This document shows positions 43,342 to 54,589 of a stretch of DNA of 64,000 bases, one piece after another. Position 1 is the first letter of the stretch; each line of letters begins with the position of its first letter. The notes beneath the pieces are model-generated. The model did not search any database, had not been told where the DNA came from, and saw only the letters and a list, made by a program, of their open reading frames with translations. Origin of the DNA: Phytophthora hibernalis (Eukaryota > Oomycota > Peronosporomycetes > Peronosporales > Peronosporaceae); contig JAAKBF010000218.1 in the NCBI GenBank assembly GCA_012656075.1, positions 310,001 through 374,000 of the forward strand, written 5' to 3'. The translations under genes and the position numbers were made by a program.

Positions 43342-45626
43342 TCAGTCACGACGTTGCCTTACGTGATTTTTCTGCACATGTGACGTCTCCTTCGTCATGG
43401 CTGCTTCATCTGGACCAGTGCAATCTCCTTCAGCTGGCTGTTCCTCGGTTTGCATTGCCTTGGCTTCATTATCGGCATTGCTCACTGCAGCTTCACTTGG
43501 TGAATCACGCTTCGTTGCTGCTTCTCTTTCGAGTTTTTCTCTTGGCGGATGTCTTTTGACGTGCAGCTCGAGCCCTCTTGATCTCGTTTGCTTTCCGTTC
43601 GTCTTCGTCGTTCGGTGGAGCGTATAGTGCATCGTTCATAAACTCTTCTGGAACGTACGGACGAACTTTGTTGTATAGTTGCTGGATCATCTCGGAGTTC
43701 GGCGGGGGTTGGGCAACATCTTCAAGTGGCCAGTGAACAGTACACGCACGTGATCTCCATCCACGACAATTCCATCGTATTTGCGCCGCAGATCTTGAAG
43801 GACTGGTGAAGACTTTGGACCTCTCTGACAAGCCACAACCCCGGGGAATCGCTCTTCATGACGAAAATCTGAAACTTCTGGATATCATTCAGGTCCTTGT
43901 ACACCTCCTTCACTGCCTCGCGGTACTCTCTGAAAATATTGTTCTCATTCGACACGTGCACGAGTGCTGACGTAGCCGATGCGTCATTGACCGCTTCCGG
44001 GAGGTGACCCATCGTTCAGACGTCTAGCCGACTCAAGTGCTTTCGCACGTGCCCGAATCCACGATCGACTGCGTTCTTGGTGTGCCCCTTAACGACGAAT
44101 TTCAGCTCCACAGTCTCCAAGTCACCCAGGTGTGTCAGTGCGAGCAGCGCCTTCAGCATGTAGTTGTTTTTGTTCTGACCGCCACAATTATCAGCGTAGA
44201 TCGTTAGTTTCCGGGGCCCCCTGGCAACACGATCTTGTGGGTGAAGTGATGCCGCAACGAGTTCACCTCGTCTGTACCCTTGCTAGCTACCGTCTCGTCG
44301 TAGACGTAGTTGTATTGGATGGCCTTGTTCGCATAGTAAATACCAAACATGTTGACACTCCGCAGCGACAGGAAGTACCACTGCGACGGTGTGCTCGAAG
44401 CACTTGGTAACGTGAGGTTCTGACTGTAATCCATAATGATCACCGCGTGGTCTTCGCTTACAGAAGCACGATCCTGTTTGTACGCTTCTCTGAAGTCCCG
44501 AGTAAATCCAAATGATGTTAGTTTCCGTCAGACTAAATCAAAATGATGCTTGTATCCCGCAGGTACAACGAACCTCATGTGCCGGGCTGCTTCGGTGTGT
44601 CGACCCAGTTCTTCTGTCAGCTCAGCAGTAACCCCGATCCGCATCCGCGCGCAGTAGATGCTGCAAACGTCGCAAACGTTGCTGCGCTGAGACTTGATGC
44701 GAATTGTTGGGCAATGCTTCTTCAACAGCTGCCTGAAAGTACTCGGTCTTGGCTCGCGGACTCGCAGCCGAATCTCCTCGACGTAGTTGTGCATTTCCAT
44801 GTAGAGCTTCCCCACGTAAAGTACGCGGGTAGCAGGGTGTAGTTAGCCGGAGAATAATGAAGCATCACCACACCGTCCACAGTCGATTGCTTTCTCACCG
44901 GACGCCCCCTCGCTCTCCGCAAAGTTCTTGAACCAGGAGATCAACCAACCGAGATCGACAGCATTGGCGTACTGGTTCAGCCGATTGCCGTGAGCCTTCA
45001 CCGAGAAGATGTCGTCATTGATGCGGTTCCTGAAGCGTGTTACTGTTGTAGTTGATACCCCGTACGCCGCGCACCAAGCCGCACGACAGACATGCCCGAC
45101 GAGAGGAAGTAGTAGTGAATCTGCTCCCGTACACCGGTGCCACGATGGCGCTGCACTGTATCCGTCTCCTTGAGCACAGCTAGGGCCGTCATGATGCTAT
45201 GCTTCCGGTCGCCACCATTCATATGGGACAGCGAGCATAGAAACTGTTCTAGCTTAGCTGCCTTCCCCTCAAGGCACCTCTTCTTGCAAGCGTCTTCGCG
45301 AATCAGATGAGTAACCTTGGATTTCAAGTTGTCGTCAATCAAAATAACGTTTGTATCCATGTCTTCGTCCACGCCTTGATCCTCTCTTCGCGCTCGTCCC
45401 CGTTTTCGGCAGAGCTTGCGTCTTCCGGGTCAGGCTCCCAGCTGCTGTCATCACTACCGTCACTGCTGTAGCCACTAGAGCTGCTAGCGTCTCTTCCGGT
45501 AGCGGCGTTGGCGGACTGGTCTCCCACAGCGGCAGCAAATGCTGCTAATTCTTCGATGCTACTTTGCCGATACACTCCAGTCAAATTTAGAGATTTTGAT
45601 AAAATCTCCCTCCTGAAAATTTTCAC
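43342..45626 (-). pseudogene. DUF7869-like repeat protein (probable transposase), broken
   Basis: Pieces on the minus strand, in order: an acidic Ser-rich leader (SSSSGYSSDGSDDSSWEPDP); a helical region (KKRCLEGKAAKLEQFLCSLS); LYMEMHNYVEEIRLRVREP; a Cys cluster SNVCDVCSIYCARMRIGVTA; then MDYSQNLTLPSASSTPSQWY. Next come YADNCGGQNKNNYMLKAL and FVVKGHTKNAVDRGFGHVRK, and a charged C-terminus ending at 43342. The D-N-C-G-G-Q-N-K-N and G-H-T-K-N-x-x-D-R motifs are those of DUF7869-type proteins that occur in many copies in oomycete genomes. The acidic residues suggest a nuclease fold, but the mechanism is not established here. At least six frame breaks. Confidence 0.55.
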
Positions 45627-46755
45627 TTAAGTGCGAAAGAAGAAGCGCCACCTTTTCAGTCGATTATCTCGAAAACGCTAAAAAGTTAAGTAGCATCGTT
45701 TTATTTGGCGCAGCCTCATATAAGAACGACACTCCCTGTCGCTCCCAAACTCTCGGCCAGTCCAATTTTGGAAGCAACAAACTCTCGGTTCAATGTACCT
45801 TGAGCTCGTCGACAGGCATCCCACTCAGCCAAGCGTATCCAGACTCTAAGACAAACTAATTAGACTTATCGAAGATGGACTTGACCCTTGGTGACTTGTG
45901 GGGAAGACGGCTGACTTATTTTTGTTTTTGTACGGATCTGAGTAGCCTCTGTAGGTCATCCTATAGCTGGTCCTATGTCTAAATACAAATATCAAGTGTG
46001 AACCGATCTCAGTAGGAGATCCTGGAACCGGCTCTAAATGGCCGAGGGTAAGGTACCGAAATGGGTACAAAGCGAGGTTCTAACCTCGGCCGGGTTATTA
46101 TCATACCCAGCCGAGACCTCAGTCACTATCGCTCCTATGGCAATATCGTGCGGGAATGAGATTGGCTAATCAGAGGACGTTGTCATCTCCTTTCACAAAA
46201 GGAAACTTCGCTTATCAACAACCGGCGCGCGGCCGCGAAACCCGACGCCCACAACTGCCCCCGCCTCGACGCAAACCCCACGAGTAGTGCGCGTCGCGGC
46301 GCTCCCAACTGCAATGCATGGCTCCTCCTTTGCTCCTTCTCATCCAAGCTACGGACGCCGCTCTGCACCCACCTGGAGAGGTACGTTCCATTATCTTCTG
46401 CTCCTGTTGTATGCCTCCGACACCTCTTGAGGCCTCTGTGCTTGTTTGTCAACCTTGTGTGCATCCTCAGAAAAATGATGAGCCCTCTGTCGACGCTTCC
46501 AGTCCTGCCGGAGGCTAGGCGTTCACCCGACCACCGCTCGCTGGCGCGTCGCCACCGTCTGGTGAGGCTTCCGAGGGTCGTCGCCCGCGACGCCGCTGTC
46601 CTCACCCGAGGCTTCACCAGTCATGGCCTTCTTTCTCCTCGGCAACATTGGCCACTGAGTACAGTCACACATCCAGAATTCCAGTATACGTTTGATGACT
46701 TTCCCGTCCTTGCCTGTATTGCCGAGGAGATGAAACTAGAAGCTGTTATTTTCTG
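45627..46755. other. No supported gene
   Basis: The GC-rich part at 46180-46640 has open frames in several directions, none with family features. A plus-strand two-exon reading at 46318-46515 is possible but very short. Confidence 0.3.
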
Positions 46756-47707
46756 AGCTTCAAACTGTCGAGACAAAACTTCTTGTACTCCAACAAAAAC
46801 TGCACTTTACGATCATCTGAACTTTCCTTGGCAGAATCAGGAAAATTGTACAGGTATGACTCCACCTTTTTCTGAACGGAGCACTCATCCCATCACCTAT
46901 ATAGCATGGGTCCAGCATATTTACCAGTCCACGAGCTACCCCATACACCAAATCGAATCGCGACTTGACTAATGTGCCCACAAATGATTTCAACTCATTG
47001 TTGATCTTTGTGCTCTCGTTAAACGGTTTGGCTAAGTGCGAAATGCCTGATACACACCCAATACAGGGGTCGAAAGGCAACAACGTACTCGTCCAGGATC
47101 GATAAAATTTCTATGGAGACGTTCACATTTTTGCATGAAGTCTGTCGACGTCAGAACAGTCTTGATCCGGGTCCGCAAATTTTGTGCTGAAGCATCACCC
47201 GAAATAAAGTCGCAGTCTGCTACAACACCAGTGAGAATTGAATCAGAAGATTGAAGCAGTTGATGATACTTTCCCAACGAGTTGGTGCTGGTGTTTGAAG
47301 ACCCAATACCAGTCGCGCCCTCCGCAGCGGTAAGCTTGGCATGCTCTAGGTGATGACGGTTGAAAAATGTAGCAACACCCGGAAGCATTGCATAACACTT
47401 CAAGTCATCGGCGACAACGCGCATATCGTGGCACAACCCACCGAATCAAAAACACTTGAAGGTGTGCTACTGGAAAAGTCGCAGGGTGGTCGACTGATTG
47501 GCCATGCATGGCTGGGATCACCACCACCGCGACCACAACAGGAGGATGGACACGTTTGACCACAAAACCATGTACACCACCCCGTACGAAGTACAATGGA
47601 CTCACTGTCTGCTGTGCTGCTTGTTCCTCTGATTCTGCCACCAAAGAACAGTACCGTAATCTCCCTGTCAGAAGCGTCGCTTTGTCAGAGGCGCCAGTGC
47701 TTTTCAA
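46756..47707 (-). pseudogene. hAT-type transposase remnant
   Basis: Minus-strand pieces include CHDMRVVADDLKCYAMLPGV, ATFFNRHHLEHAKLTAAEGA and then LVKSRFDLVYGVARGLVNML. The CHxxxxxxxDL...FFNRHH arrangement resembles the middle part of oomycete hAT transposases (DUF659 group), where a Cys-x-x-His block precedes an F-F-x-x-H-H stretch. Neither the BED finger nor the C-terminal dimerisation block was found. Frame breaks occur at about 47080 and 47420. Confidence 0.45.
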
Positions 47708-47811
47708 CCAATAGTGTAGCTAGAAATTGCAGCTGTTTCAATGTTTTGTCGTAAGGGTCTCCCAAGTACCGGTAATTTACTACTTTTTAAGAGTAAATGG
47801 AGTGGCCGCAA

Positions 47812-48230
47812 GCTCATTCTGGAATCGAAGCAGGACACGGCTCGCCGCGTAAGTGGTAAGGAGTAGGCACGCAATGTGATATAGGGATGTGCCACGCAGT
47901 ACATAACGTGTAGCCATGGCACCGGACCGTCTGCTGGACTCTTTGATCGTCTCTGACGGCGAGAGACGCGATACCGAAGGCGAAGGCTAATGAGACTGCG
48001 TGCGTCGCAAATCCCAGTTGGTTGATGCCCAGCACGTCTGCTGAAAGACCAGCGCTGGGATTCTGCCAGACAGCGCACCCGCCAGCAGCTTATGTGTCTC
48101 GCGTGTGGCGCCCGAGAACTCGACGTAGTATTGGTCTTCGGTCGGCTTCACAACCTCTAGGGACAGCGCCGCTGCCACTGGCGATTGCAATTGGATAGAT
48201 AAGGCGCGCAGTACCTGATTAGGCTGATCG
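47812..48230 (-). pseudogene. Unrecognised gene fragment
   Basis: Two overlapping minus-strand frames read as one protein with a frame break near 48030: SPVAAALSLEVVKPTEDQYY, then VEFSGATRETHKLLAGALSG, then LGINQLGFATHAVSLAFAFG. Composition looks like a genuine folded protein rather than a shadow frame, but I do not recognise the family. It is flanked by transposon remnants, so a captured or decayed gene fragment is likely. Confidence 0.3.
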
Positions 48231-49139
48231 TTGCCAACTTCAGGAATTACTCGTACAACATATTACGTGTAATGCCTTAGGAGTAGCTGGACGTGGCTTC
48301 ACCTGCGCAAGCATGCAGCGCCTTGTTGCAACAACGGTACCGGTCGTACCATCATTAACTATTGTACTCCGCATAATTGACGACGCGAAAAATATTAACC
48401 GCGAAGAAAAATTCGACAGCGGTTCAAAAACAAACCGGACTGAGCTCGGGAGACCGTTAATGGATGGCCCATTCACTCTTTTTCAAATCCGTCTACGGGA
48501 GTCCGTTGCTACGCTTTCATTGCGCAAAAGATGGCGGCCGAGCGACACGAGTTCACCCCAGGAGAGAAGAAAATGATACGATTTTTCGCGCTGTGGAAGG
48601 AACAAGATATCTTTCGGATAATCCACACAAGATAACTCGTAGTCTAGTGTTTAGGTTGCTCTGTCAAGACTTTAGAGAGCTTGGTTGCTCAAAACAACGC
48701 CAACCCAGGGACCAACTTCCAGGTATTGCTGTCTCTGATGACCTTAACTGAAATGTATCTGTTTACGCTAATATTATTAATATTTCACAATGGGTACATT
48801 TAACAGACTGAGCACTCAAATCGAGGAAGGCCTCTACAAATAAATGTGCGCAGAATATTTGTGGGGCGTGGTGTTGGAATCTTAGATAGCAGTTTGTCAC
48901 GTCGTCGGTGCCTTTTCTCGTGTTCACCCGATTGACCAATTAGATGTCCTTCAATTTTGCGACGAAAATGCAACCATAGTGCGGTGCCCAACGAAATGAC
49001 AGTGTTTGATGGCGACTGCTATGAAAACCGCTGCGAATCAGCAAAACCGACCTCATTTTCGGACTCAGAGCGCGATAGTACCCCTATATCTAGCTATCGC
49101 TATGTTTTTGTCAACCTTTGAACTATATTTTCACGGTCG
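48231..49139. other. No gene seen
   Basis: Short frames only (for example around 48520-48750) without family features. Confidence 0.4.
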
Positions 49140-49960
49140 AAAAATCGGCGCCGCGTAGTACAATAGCTTATACTCCGACGCTATCTATCCAGCGAGACGC
49201 GACCATGCCTAAAGGGGTCTGAAATTGATGTCGATAGATAAGTTTGCTGCTCCCGTAGCTCAGTTGGTTAGAGCGGTGGTCTTATGAGCCGCAGGTCGAG
49301 GGTTCGAACCCCTCCTGGAGCAACTTTTCGTGACACCCTTCCGGATCCAAGGAGGCGTAAACCATTGTCCTAGTCCCAGACTTCACTGGAACCTGACTTG
49401 CACACTGGTTTACTGTACTCACGCTTGCGATATCCAAAATATGTGCAACTGTTCACGGTACCGTACATCCTGGCGAACATCCAACATTTTTGTAAAAACT
49501 CAATCAGTGGGTCTTTTCTTTGCCAATATGACGAAGCTTTTGTATGAGATATGGTCAATTAGTTTTTACAGCCTCAATCATACTTTTTACGATTTGACTT
49601 GGTTTCTACTTTTTACGGCCTTGCATGATCGCCGTGATTTACGGTGGGTCGTTTGTATACACTCATATCGGTTTGCTACTGTGCGATAAAGCAACCAACA
49701 ACTGGAAAGGTCTGCACTAGCCGATATTACGTGACAGTTGACGGAGGGACGCTACGAGCGACACATTGCCATTATGGAAGCTGCCAGAAGCAGATTACAG
49801 TCGGCAAGTTTTCACTTAATCACCCACTCACTAACTCACTCACCAGCTTCTTTACTAACTCACTCACTCACCAGCTTCTTTACTTACTCACTCACTCACG
49901 CACTCACTCACATCTCCCACACACCTTGTCGACGTAGAAGTCAAGAAGGTTCATGATATG
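49140..49960 (+). repeat. Inverted duplication, left arm (contains tRNA-Ile-like gene)
   Basis: Matches the reverse strand of 54900-55960. Shared pieces: CTTATACTCCGACG (49167 region), GAGACGCGACCATGCCTAAA, the whole tRNA, then about 130 bases after it (up to GCGATATCC), a later block from GTCGTTTGTATACACTC to GCCAGAAGCAGATTACAGTC, and the ACTCACTCAC tail. About 190 bases at 49457-49646 are an insertion missing from the right arm; a similar sequence sits alone at about 54590-54775. Confidence 0.85.
49249..49322 (+). tRNA. tRNA-Ile (anticodon UAU), copy 1
   Basis: A 74-base cloverleaf with no intron. D stem GCTC/GAGC with loop AGTTGGTTA; anticodon stem GTGGT/GCCGC; loop CTTATGA, giving anticodon TAT at positions 34-36. 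T stem GAGGG/CCCTC with loop TTCGAAC; acceptor stem GCTCCCG/CTGGAGC; discriminator A. Internal box A (TAGCTCAGTTGG) and box B (GGTTCGAACCC) are good matches. Two features are odd: one acceptor mismatch (C6 with T67) and G at position 37, where A is expected after an anticodon ending in U. It may be an amplified or tRNA-derived repeat rather than the main tRNA-Ile(UAU). Confidence 0.85.
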
Positions 49961-50343
49961 ATCGAATACTTCAGTGAAGAGAAGTGATAATTGTATTTTC
50001 TAAATATTGTGCACTCTACTGAGTTTAAACTTTTTTATATTGCCCCCATTTGCGTTTGGTTATGGAGCTTTCGTCTTCATCGTCAAGTTAACTGAGTTTC
50101 CTGGCAGTTAAGTTGGTGATGAAGGTCACCAGAATGGCATCCACTCACGCCTAAGCCGTATTGCAGTTTTGGGATTGATCTGACAGTTGAGTTTATTTTT
50201 AGTATGCCGAGCAGAACAGACACAAATGGGTGACTTCCAAAAAACTCGTAAGTAAAATATGCGTGCGCACGTAATCCCGTCATAAATAATGGGGCAAATC
50301 GTTCACAAGTACAACGCAAACGTTGCTCAGACGAAAAACCAGT
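49961..50343. other. No gene seen
   Basis: Spacer between the left duplication arm and the ferredoxin reductase fragment; no structure recognised. Confidence 0.4.
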
Positions 50344-50391
50344 CTCACCAAACTTATGTCGACACACATATTTCGACGTAAGTTTGGTGAG
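50344..50391. repeat. 48-bp hairpin
   Basis: The arms CTCACCAAACTTATGTCGA (50344-50362) and TCGACGTAAGTTTGGTGAG (50373-50391) are complementary except for one position, with a 10-base loop. It sits directly upstream of the ferredoxin reductase fragment. Confidence 0.85.
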
Positions 50392-50399
50392 TGTGTTTT

Positions 50400-50700
50400 A
50401 TTCTCTTCGCTGTCCACGGCGAAGCGTGGCTGCGTGTTTAGTTGCTACATTGCTCGCTACTCTCACGGTCCTGTTTGGCACGCAGTTTCAGCGCCATCGC
50501 CGCCGATCAGCAGCGTCGCGTGTGCGTGGCTGGTTTCAGGCCCCGTTGGTTTCTACGCCACCAAGTATCTGCTCAAGGATAACGCCGGCGCTTGCGCGGA
50601 CAGGATGGGGGTGCTGACAACGCCCTTAGGCCTCGTGCGCTCAGGCATGGAGCCCGACTATCCGGAGGTCAAGAGCGTCATGAACAACTTCGATAAGGTA
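50400..50700 (+). pseudogene. Ferredoxin/adrenodoxin-NADP reductase (FDXR/ARH1) first-exon fragment
   Basis: After an Arg/Ala-rich leader like a mitochondrial presequence, the frame reads SGPVGFYATKYLLKD, then TTPLGLVRSGMEPDYPEVKS followed by VMNNFDKV. These match the FAD-binding N-terminus of mitochondrial adrenodoxin reductase (G-x-G-P-x-G-F-Y-x-A and P-x-G-L-V-R-x-G-V-A-P-D-H-P-E-V-K). The glycine loop is damaged (a frame break at about 50530) and the P-T-P-F-G motif is altered. Homology stops at 50700, at a GATAAG-GTAGAG boundary that could be the original exon 1/intron 1 junction. The rest of the gene is absent, so this is a decayed or captured fragment. Confidence 0.75.
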
Positions 50701-52527
50701 GAGCCACTTCCGCTTTCTTGTGTTTGCTTGATAGTGTAGCTGGAGGGACGTGGAATAGTTCACATAGCGTTTTAGACTCAACTGTCCCTGCGTAGAAGTG
50801 ATGAAGGCAGGCCAATACGTATTTCTTTCTCTGGAAGAGAGAATGATGCCAAGGTTTCCGAGGGCCACTCTTCACCTCGCGGTTAGATAGTTTCGATCTC
50901 GCAATATAAACCAATTCGCAGTAGTGCAGCCATTTTCAGTGTTCGAGTGTGCTTCTCAGCTCGGCTCGAGCCTGGCGTCGTTTCACTGATATGAACACCG
51001 CGAGGGCAGATAGACCCATGTCTTGGAACTTGATCTGATAATGAAGAAATGGAGAAAAGGACACTAGTTTTGTCGCCTATTCTGCATCAGATGTGTTATT
51101 TTGGAGGGCATGTTTAGCATAAGTTAAAAGCATCACACAAGCCACGACACAAGCCTCGCACAATTTATGTTTGTGCGCCGCTTGGTACACGGGTTATGTG
51201 CTTTTTGGTAGTCACACAATGCTCTCGAGTGACTTACTACACTTGAGTTCGCACAGGAAGACTAACAGCCGTTTTTCAACGCGTTTTCTACCATTATTCG
51301 TCCATCCCACTCGTGGGGTTTCCACCAAGTCGTTTACCGTTCGAGCCATGCTGCAATCAGGCTTCATATCAGAAGTCGCGACGGTTACCCGTACCCGTAT
51401 GGTTAAATTTTACCCGTACCCTCGACCTGGTACGGTTAACCGGATTGCTAACCCCTCCGTGACCACGAGACTTTTCAGTTCTTGGCCAAAAATTCCATGC
51501 TGTATAATATAGCATGAAAAAAAGAGGCATAACCTAAAATTTGTATGAAAGCCACTTAAGTACGAAACATGACTCTACAGAATGGATTTGCAAAAAAGGC
51601 ATTTTGTTATCCAGCAAAGCATCTTGCTGTATAAAAATGCTATTATTTCCATTGCGTTCTCGGCGATTCTGTATGTCCAAGATGTGCATGTGCACTTTCT
51701 ATCCAGAGACATTGCGACACAGGACTATTCAACGCGCTGGGTAAGTATAGACACTGAAAGCTGGTAAAAATGAACAACTTGTATTGATACTGATGCAATC
51801 AATTGATGTCTCAATCAGCGCCACCTCGCTCCATGCCCACCACCACCACCACCACCACCGGCGGCTTCATGGTCATGTGCATTTGCATCTACTGAAAGTG
51901 ACTATAGCAGCGAAGCCCTAACTGGCATACGCAATAGATGAGGTCACCGCGCTCCTTCATGACGGTAATGGTGTCGGAGCGAGTTGCAGATTGTTTTCTG
52001 GTAGCCTAATGTCGCACATGGACTATCGGACACTAACGTAGCCACTCATAAACCATCACCGCACCCGGTGATTATATCATCGCGAACTGCCCCCGTCGTA
52101 CAAGCTCTGAAAAAGCTGCATTAGCTATTGAGCGGCATCATCGTTTCCGTTGCCGGAGCTTCCCAGCCCCCAGCTTGGGCGTGGCTGGGTCTCCTCTTGA
52201 ACGCGCTGGCGGCGAAGTTCTTACTACTCATGCAGATACGCACCATGCGCGCGGATGATCTGCACACTGCCTTCACGGATCCTCATCTTCAGCGCAGGAA
52301 TTCTTCGGGCTGTCCGGCGCCAGCTATTTTGAGAAATGACCGGTTTGGGGGCGGCCGAAAACTTTGTGAGGTATTTGTACACAAGCTTATCATTTTTAAG
52401 GACCACTACCACCTACCCCTGTGCGAAATGAGCAAAACCAGTTCATGCACTTTTTCATATCAAAACGGTTTATCTTGAAGTTTGTAAGTAAATTGCAGTT
52501 TCCGAGCCATTTCTAATGAACATGCTG
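50701..52527. other. No gene; small repeats
   Basis: Contains a hairpin CATGCTGTATAATATAGCATG-type palindrome near 51495-51517, an (ACC)n microsatellite at about 51836-51859 and nothing coding that I can support. Confidence 0.45.
51836..51859. repeat. (ACC)n microsatellite
   Basis: Eight or so uninterrupted CCA/ACC units. Confidence 0.9.
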
Positions 52528-54463
52528 TACCGTATAATACTTCTTTGATCCGACATCGCCCAGTAACCAATTAAATCACTGCTAATTGCACTAGTGAAAA
52601 CTACTTCTTTTATCCGACTGTACCACTAATGAACCAATATTGGGGCTGGCACCACCACTCACTGCACTCTTGCAAGTGCAATGGTGAGAACAACTCGCTC
52701 GCGACCAGGACGACAACGCTGTATTGGGGAGAAAGGAGTACCTGCAAGGCAGTTCAAGCGCCGCACCGAGCCATACCGGACCAAGTTAGCGATTATCAAC
52801 GACTTCAAGGCCAAGAACAACATGTCAGCAACATTAGCGAAGTTCTATCCAGATTTAGTCGACAAGCAGCTAGAGACGAAGCGAAAGTCGGTCTATTTGT
52901 GGGAGAAGCAACGTGAGCACATCGAAAAGCAGTGCGCCGATACATCGAGTGCAGCCGCTCGCAGGATTCGGCCTCTTGGAACGGCAACCGTTCTTCCAGC
53001 ACAAGCGGAAGACGAGGTCGTGTTGTGGGTCCGAGCACTACGGGACGAGGGCGTGCCAGTGTCAGCTTTCATGCTACAGACTAGGGTGCTCGAAGTAGCG
53101 GACGCGTTTAAGATTCCGCGGTCTATCCTGTCAGCAGAATACAACTTTAGACGAGGGTTTATTCGACGCCACGCCCTATCGTTTCGCCGCAATACACGCC
53201 AAGGTCAGATTGCACCGCCCGACGCAATGGCTATAGCGGCAGAATTCAAGAAGAAAGTGAGGGCACGAATGGCTGATCTCGCGTCGATCGCGTGTTCAAC
53301 GCCGACCAAACTGCCGTGTTCTTTGAATACGTACCCAAGACTACTCTCTCCACCAAGGGATCCAAGACCGTGTGGGTTTGTAGCGGAGGTAAGGACAAGG
53401 ATCGTGTCAGTGTCATGCTGCTTGGGGACTCTCATGGCAACAAGTTTCCCCATATATTGTGGCCAAGGTATCCCCGTCGAAGGTGCCGGCAACGAACGAG
53501 GATAACACTCGTCTTTGTCAAGGCTTTGGTATCCACATCTGGCGAGAGGTGAAGGAGCTACAGCGACACGGCAAAGTGGTGATGCACGGCAACACCCGCG
53601 GATGGTGGAATGAAGGATTATCTGTGGCGTTTTTGAAGCACCATTTTGGTGATCGTGCCAACATGGCTACACCCGTTCTGCTGATGTGGGACGATCTGTC
53701 CGCTCACTGGACACCCACAGTCCAAGAATGCGCCGACCGCCTCAAGGTGGAGCTCATCAAGGTACCTCCAGGCTGCACGGCTGTTTGTCAGCCAGCAGAC
53801 ATTAGCTGGAATGGCCCGCTGAAGGCCCGCCTCCGCGTTCGATGGGTTGAGAACTTGCGTCAGCAGCTAAAGGCCCCACGAGAAGAAGGAGTGAAGTTTA
53901 AGTTGGTTGCACCGAAACGAAAGGACGTAGCAAATTGGGTGATAGAGGCTTGGGAGAACCTTTCAGTAAAGGTTATCAAGAGCGGCTTCTCTTATCTAAA
54001 GCTGAGCGACGCATGCGATTCTGCCCCACCACCACTCGATAGAAGCACGGTTGTTACAGCTAACGATGTTGTGTCTCTTTTAGAGAACGCTGATATGATA
54101 GATACGCAAGTTGGCCAAGTCTCAGATAGACAAGATGTGATCTCATCACTGCTTGAAACTGACTAAATATATGTAGCCACTCGTTTTCACTTGACGTTAT
54201 TGACTTACGCTATGCGTATGTGCGTATGCACGCGTGCAAGCCCCTGTGTGTGGGTACTTTGTGGTCTCGGTGTTCGCTTTGGAGGGTTTCAGGTATAACC
54301 CCCTCCAGAACACGATTCTGACAACCATTATTCATTTTGACAAGTTTTTCATCAAAACATTTGTTTAAGATCATATGGTTCGAAGATTGCAATCTTGCCA
54401 GCTCTCACTTGCCCTACACCTATCCGAAGATTTAGTGTCGGATCAAAGAAGTATTATACGGTA
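52528..54463 (+). mobile_element. Pogo-like (Tc1/mariner superfamily) DNA transposon, copy 2
   Basis: The 28 bases at 52528-52555 are the exact reverse complement of 54436-54463. Each end is TA followed by CCGTATAATACTTC. The element is 1,936 bp, close to copy 1, and shares the CCG start of its ends. A degenerate internal repeat of the end (ACTTCTTTTATCCGAC) lies at about 52603-52618. The flanks outside the TA are themselves inverted (AACATGCTG on the left, CAGCATGTT on the right), so the element sits in the middle of an older palindrome. Confidence 0.92.
52681..54166 (+). pseudogene. Pogo-like DDE transposase, copy 2
   Basis: Starts MVRTTRSRPGRQRC with a basic N-terminus and helix-turn-helix region (KLAIINDFKAKNNMSATLAK), then a second DNA-binding part (DEVVLWVRALRDEGVPVSAF). 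The catalytic core shows FNADQTAVFFEYVPKTTL (first Asp), LLMWDDLSAHW (second) and QPADISWNGPLK (third), with 34 residues between the last two. The frame breaks twice, near 53280 and near 53455-53520; both are cured by adding one base or removing two. There are no introns at the places where copy 1 has them. All three catalytic Asp are kept, so apart from the two breaks this copy looks competent. Confidence 0.88.
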
Positions 54464-54509
54464 TGTACAGCATGTTTCAAACTGCGACACGCTATATTAA
54501 AATATAATA

Positions 54510-54554
54510 CCCTTCCGCAATCAAGGCTATAATATAGCCTTGATTGCGAAAGGG
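54510..54554. repeat. 45-bp palindrome ending in GGGTTAA
   Basis: The arms CCCTTCCGCAATCAAGG and CCTTGATTGCGAAAGGG meet around TATAATATA. The right side continues into TTAA (54555-54558). This repeats the layout of the ends of the 40616-41902 element (TTAA, then CCC, then palindrome), so it may be an end of a related element. Confidence 0.8.
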
Positions 54555-54589
54555 TTAATCGTGGTACTACGGACACTTGGAAATAGCTA

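Noticed and set aside
46318..46515. Two-exon 36-residue gene on the plus strand
   Set aside because: GT-AG boundaries and an in-frame stop exist, but the product is tiny, unrecognised and in repeat DNA; chance is likely.
46183..46617. 144-residue Arg-rich minus-strand frame
   Set aside because: GC-rich shadow frame without start context or family features.
49738..49956. Protein-coding frame with THSLTHS repeats
   Set aside because: It is the translated ACTCACTCAC tail of the tRNA-containing repeat.
20703..50700. RXLR or Crinkler effector genes in the gene-poor part
   Set aside because: I looked for a signal peptide followed by RxLR-EER or LFLAK motifs and found none; short hydrophobic starts such as the one at 50384 belong to the FDXR fragment.
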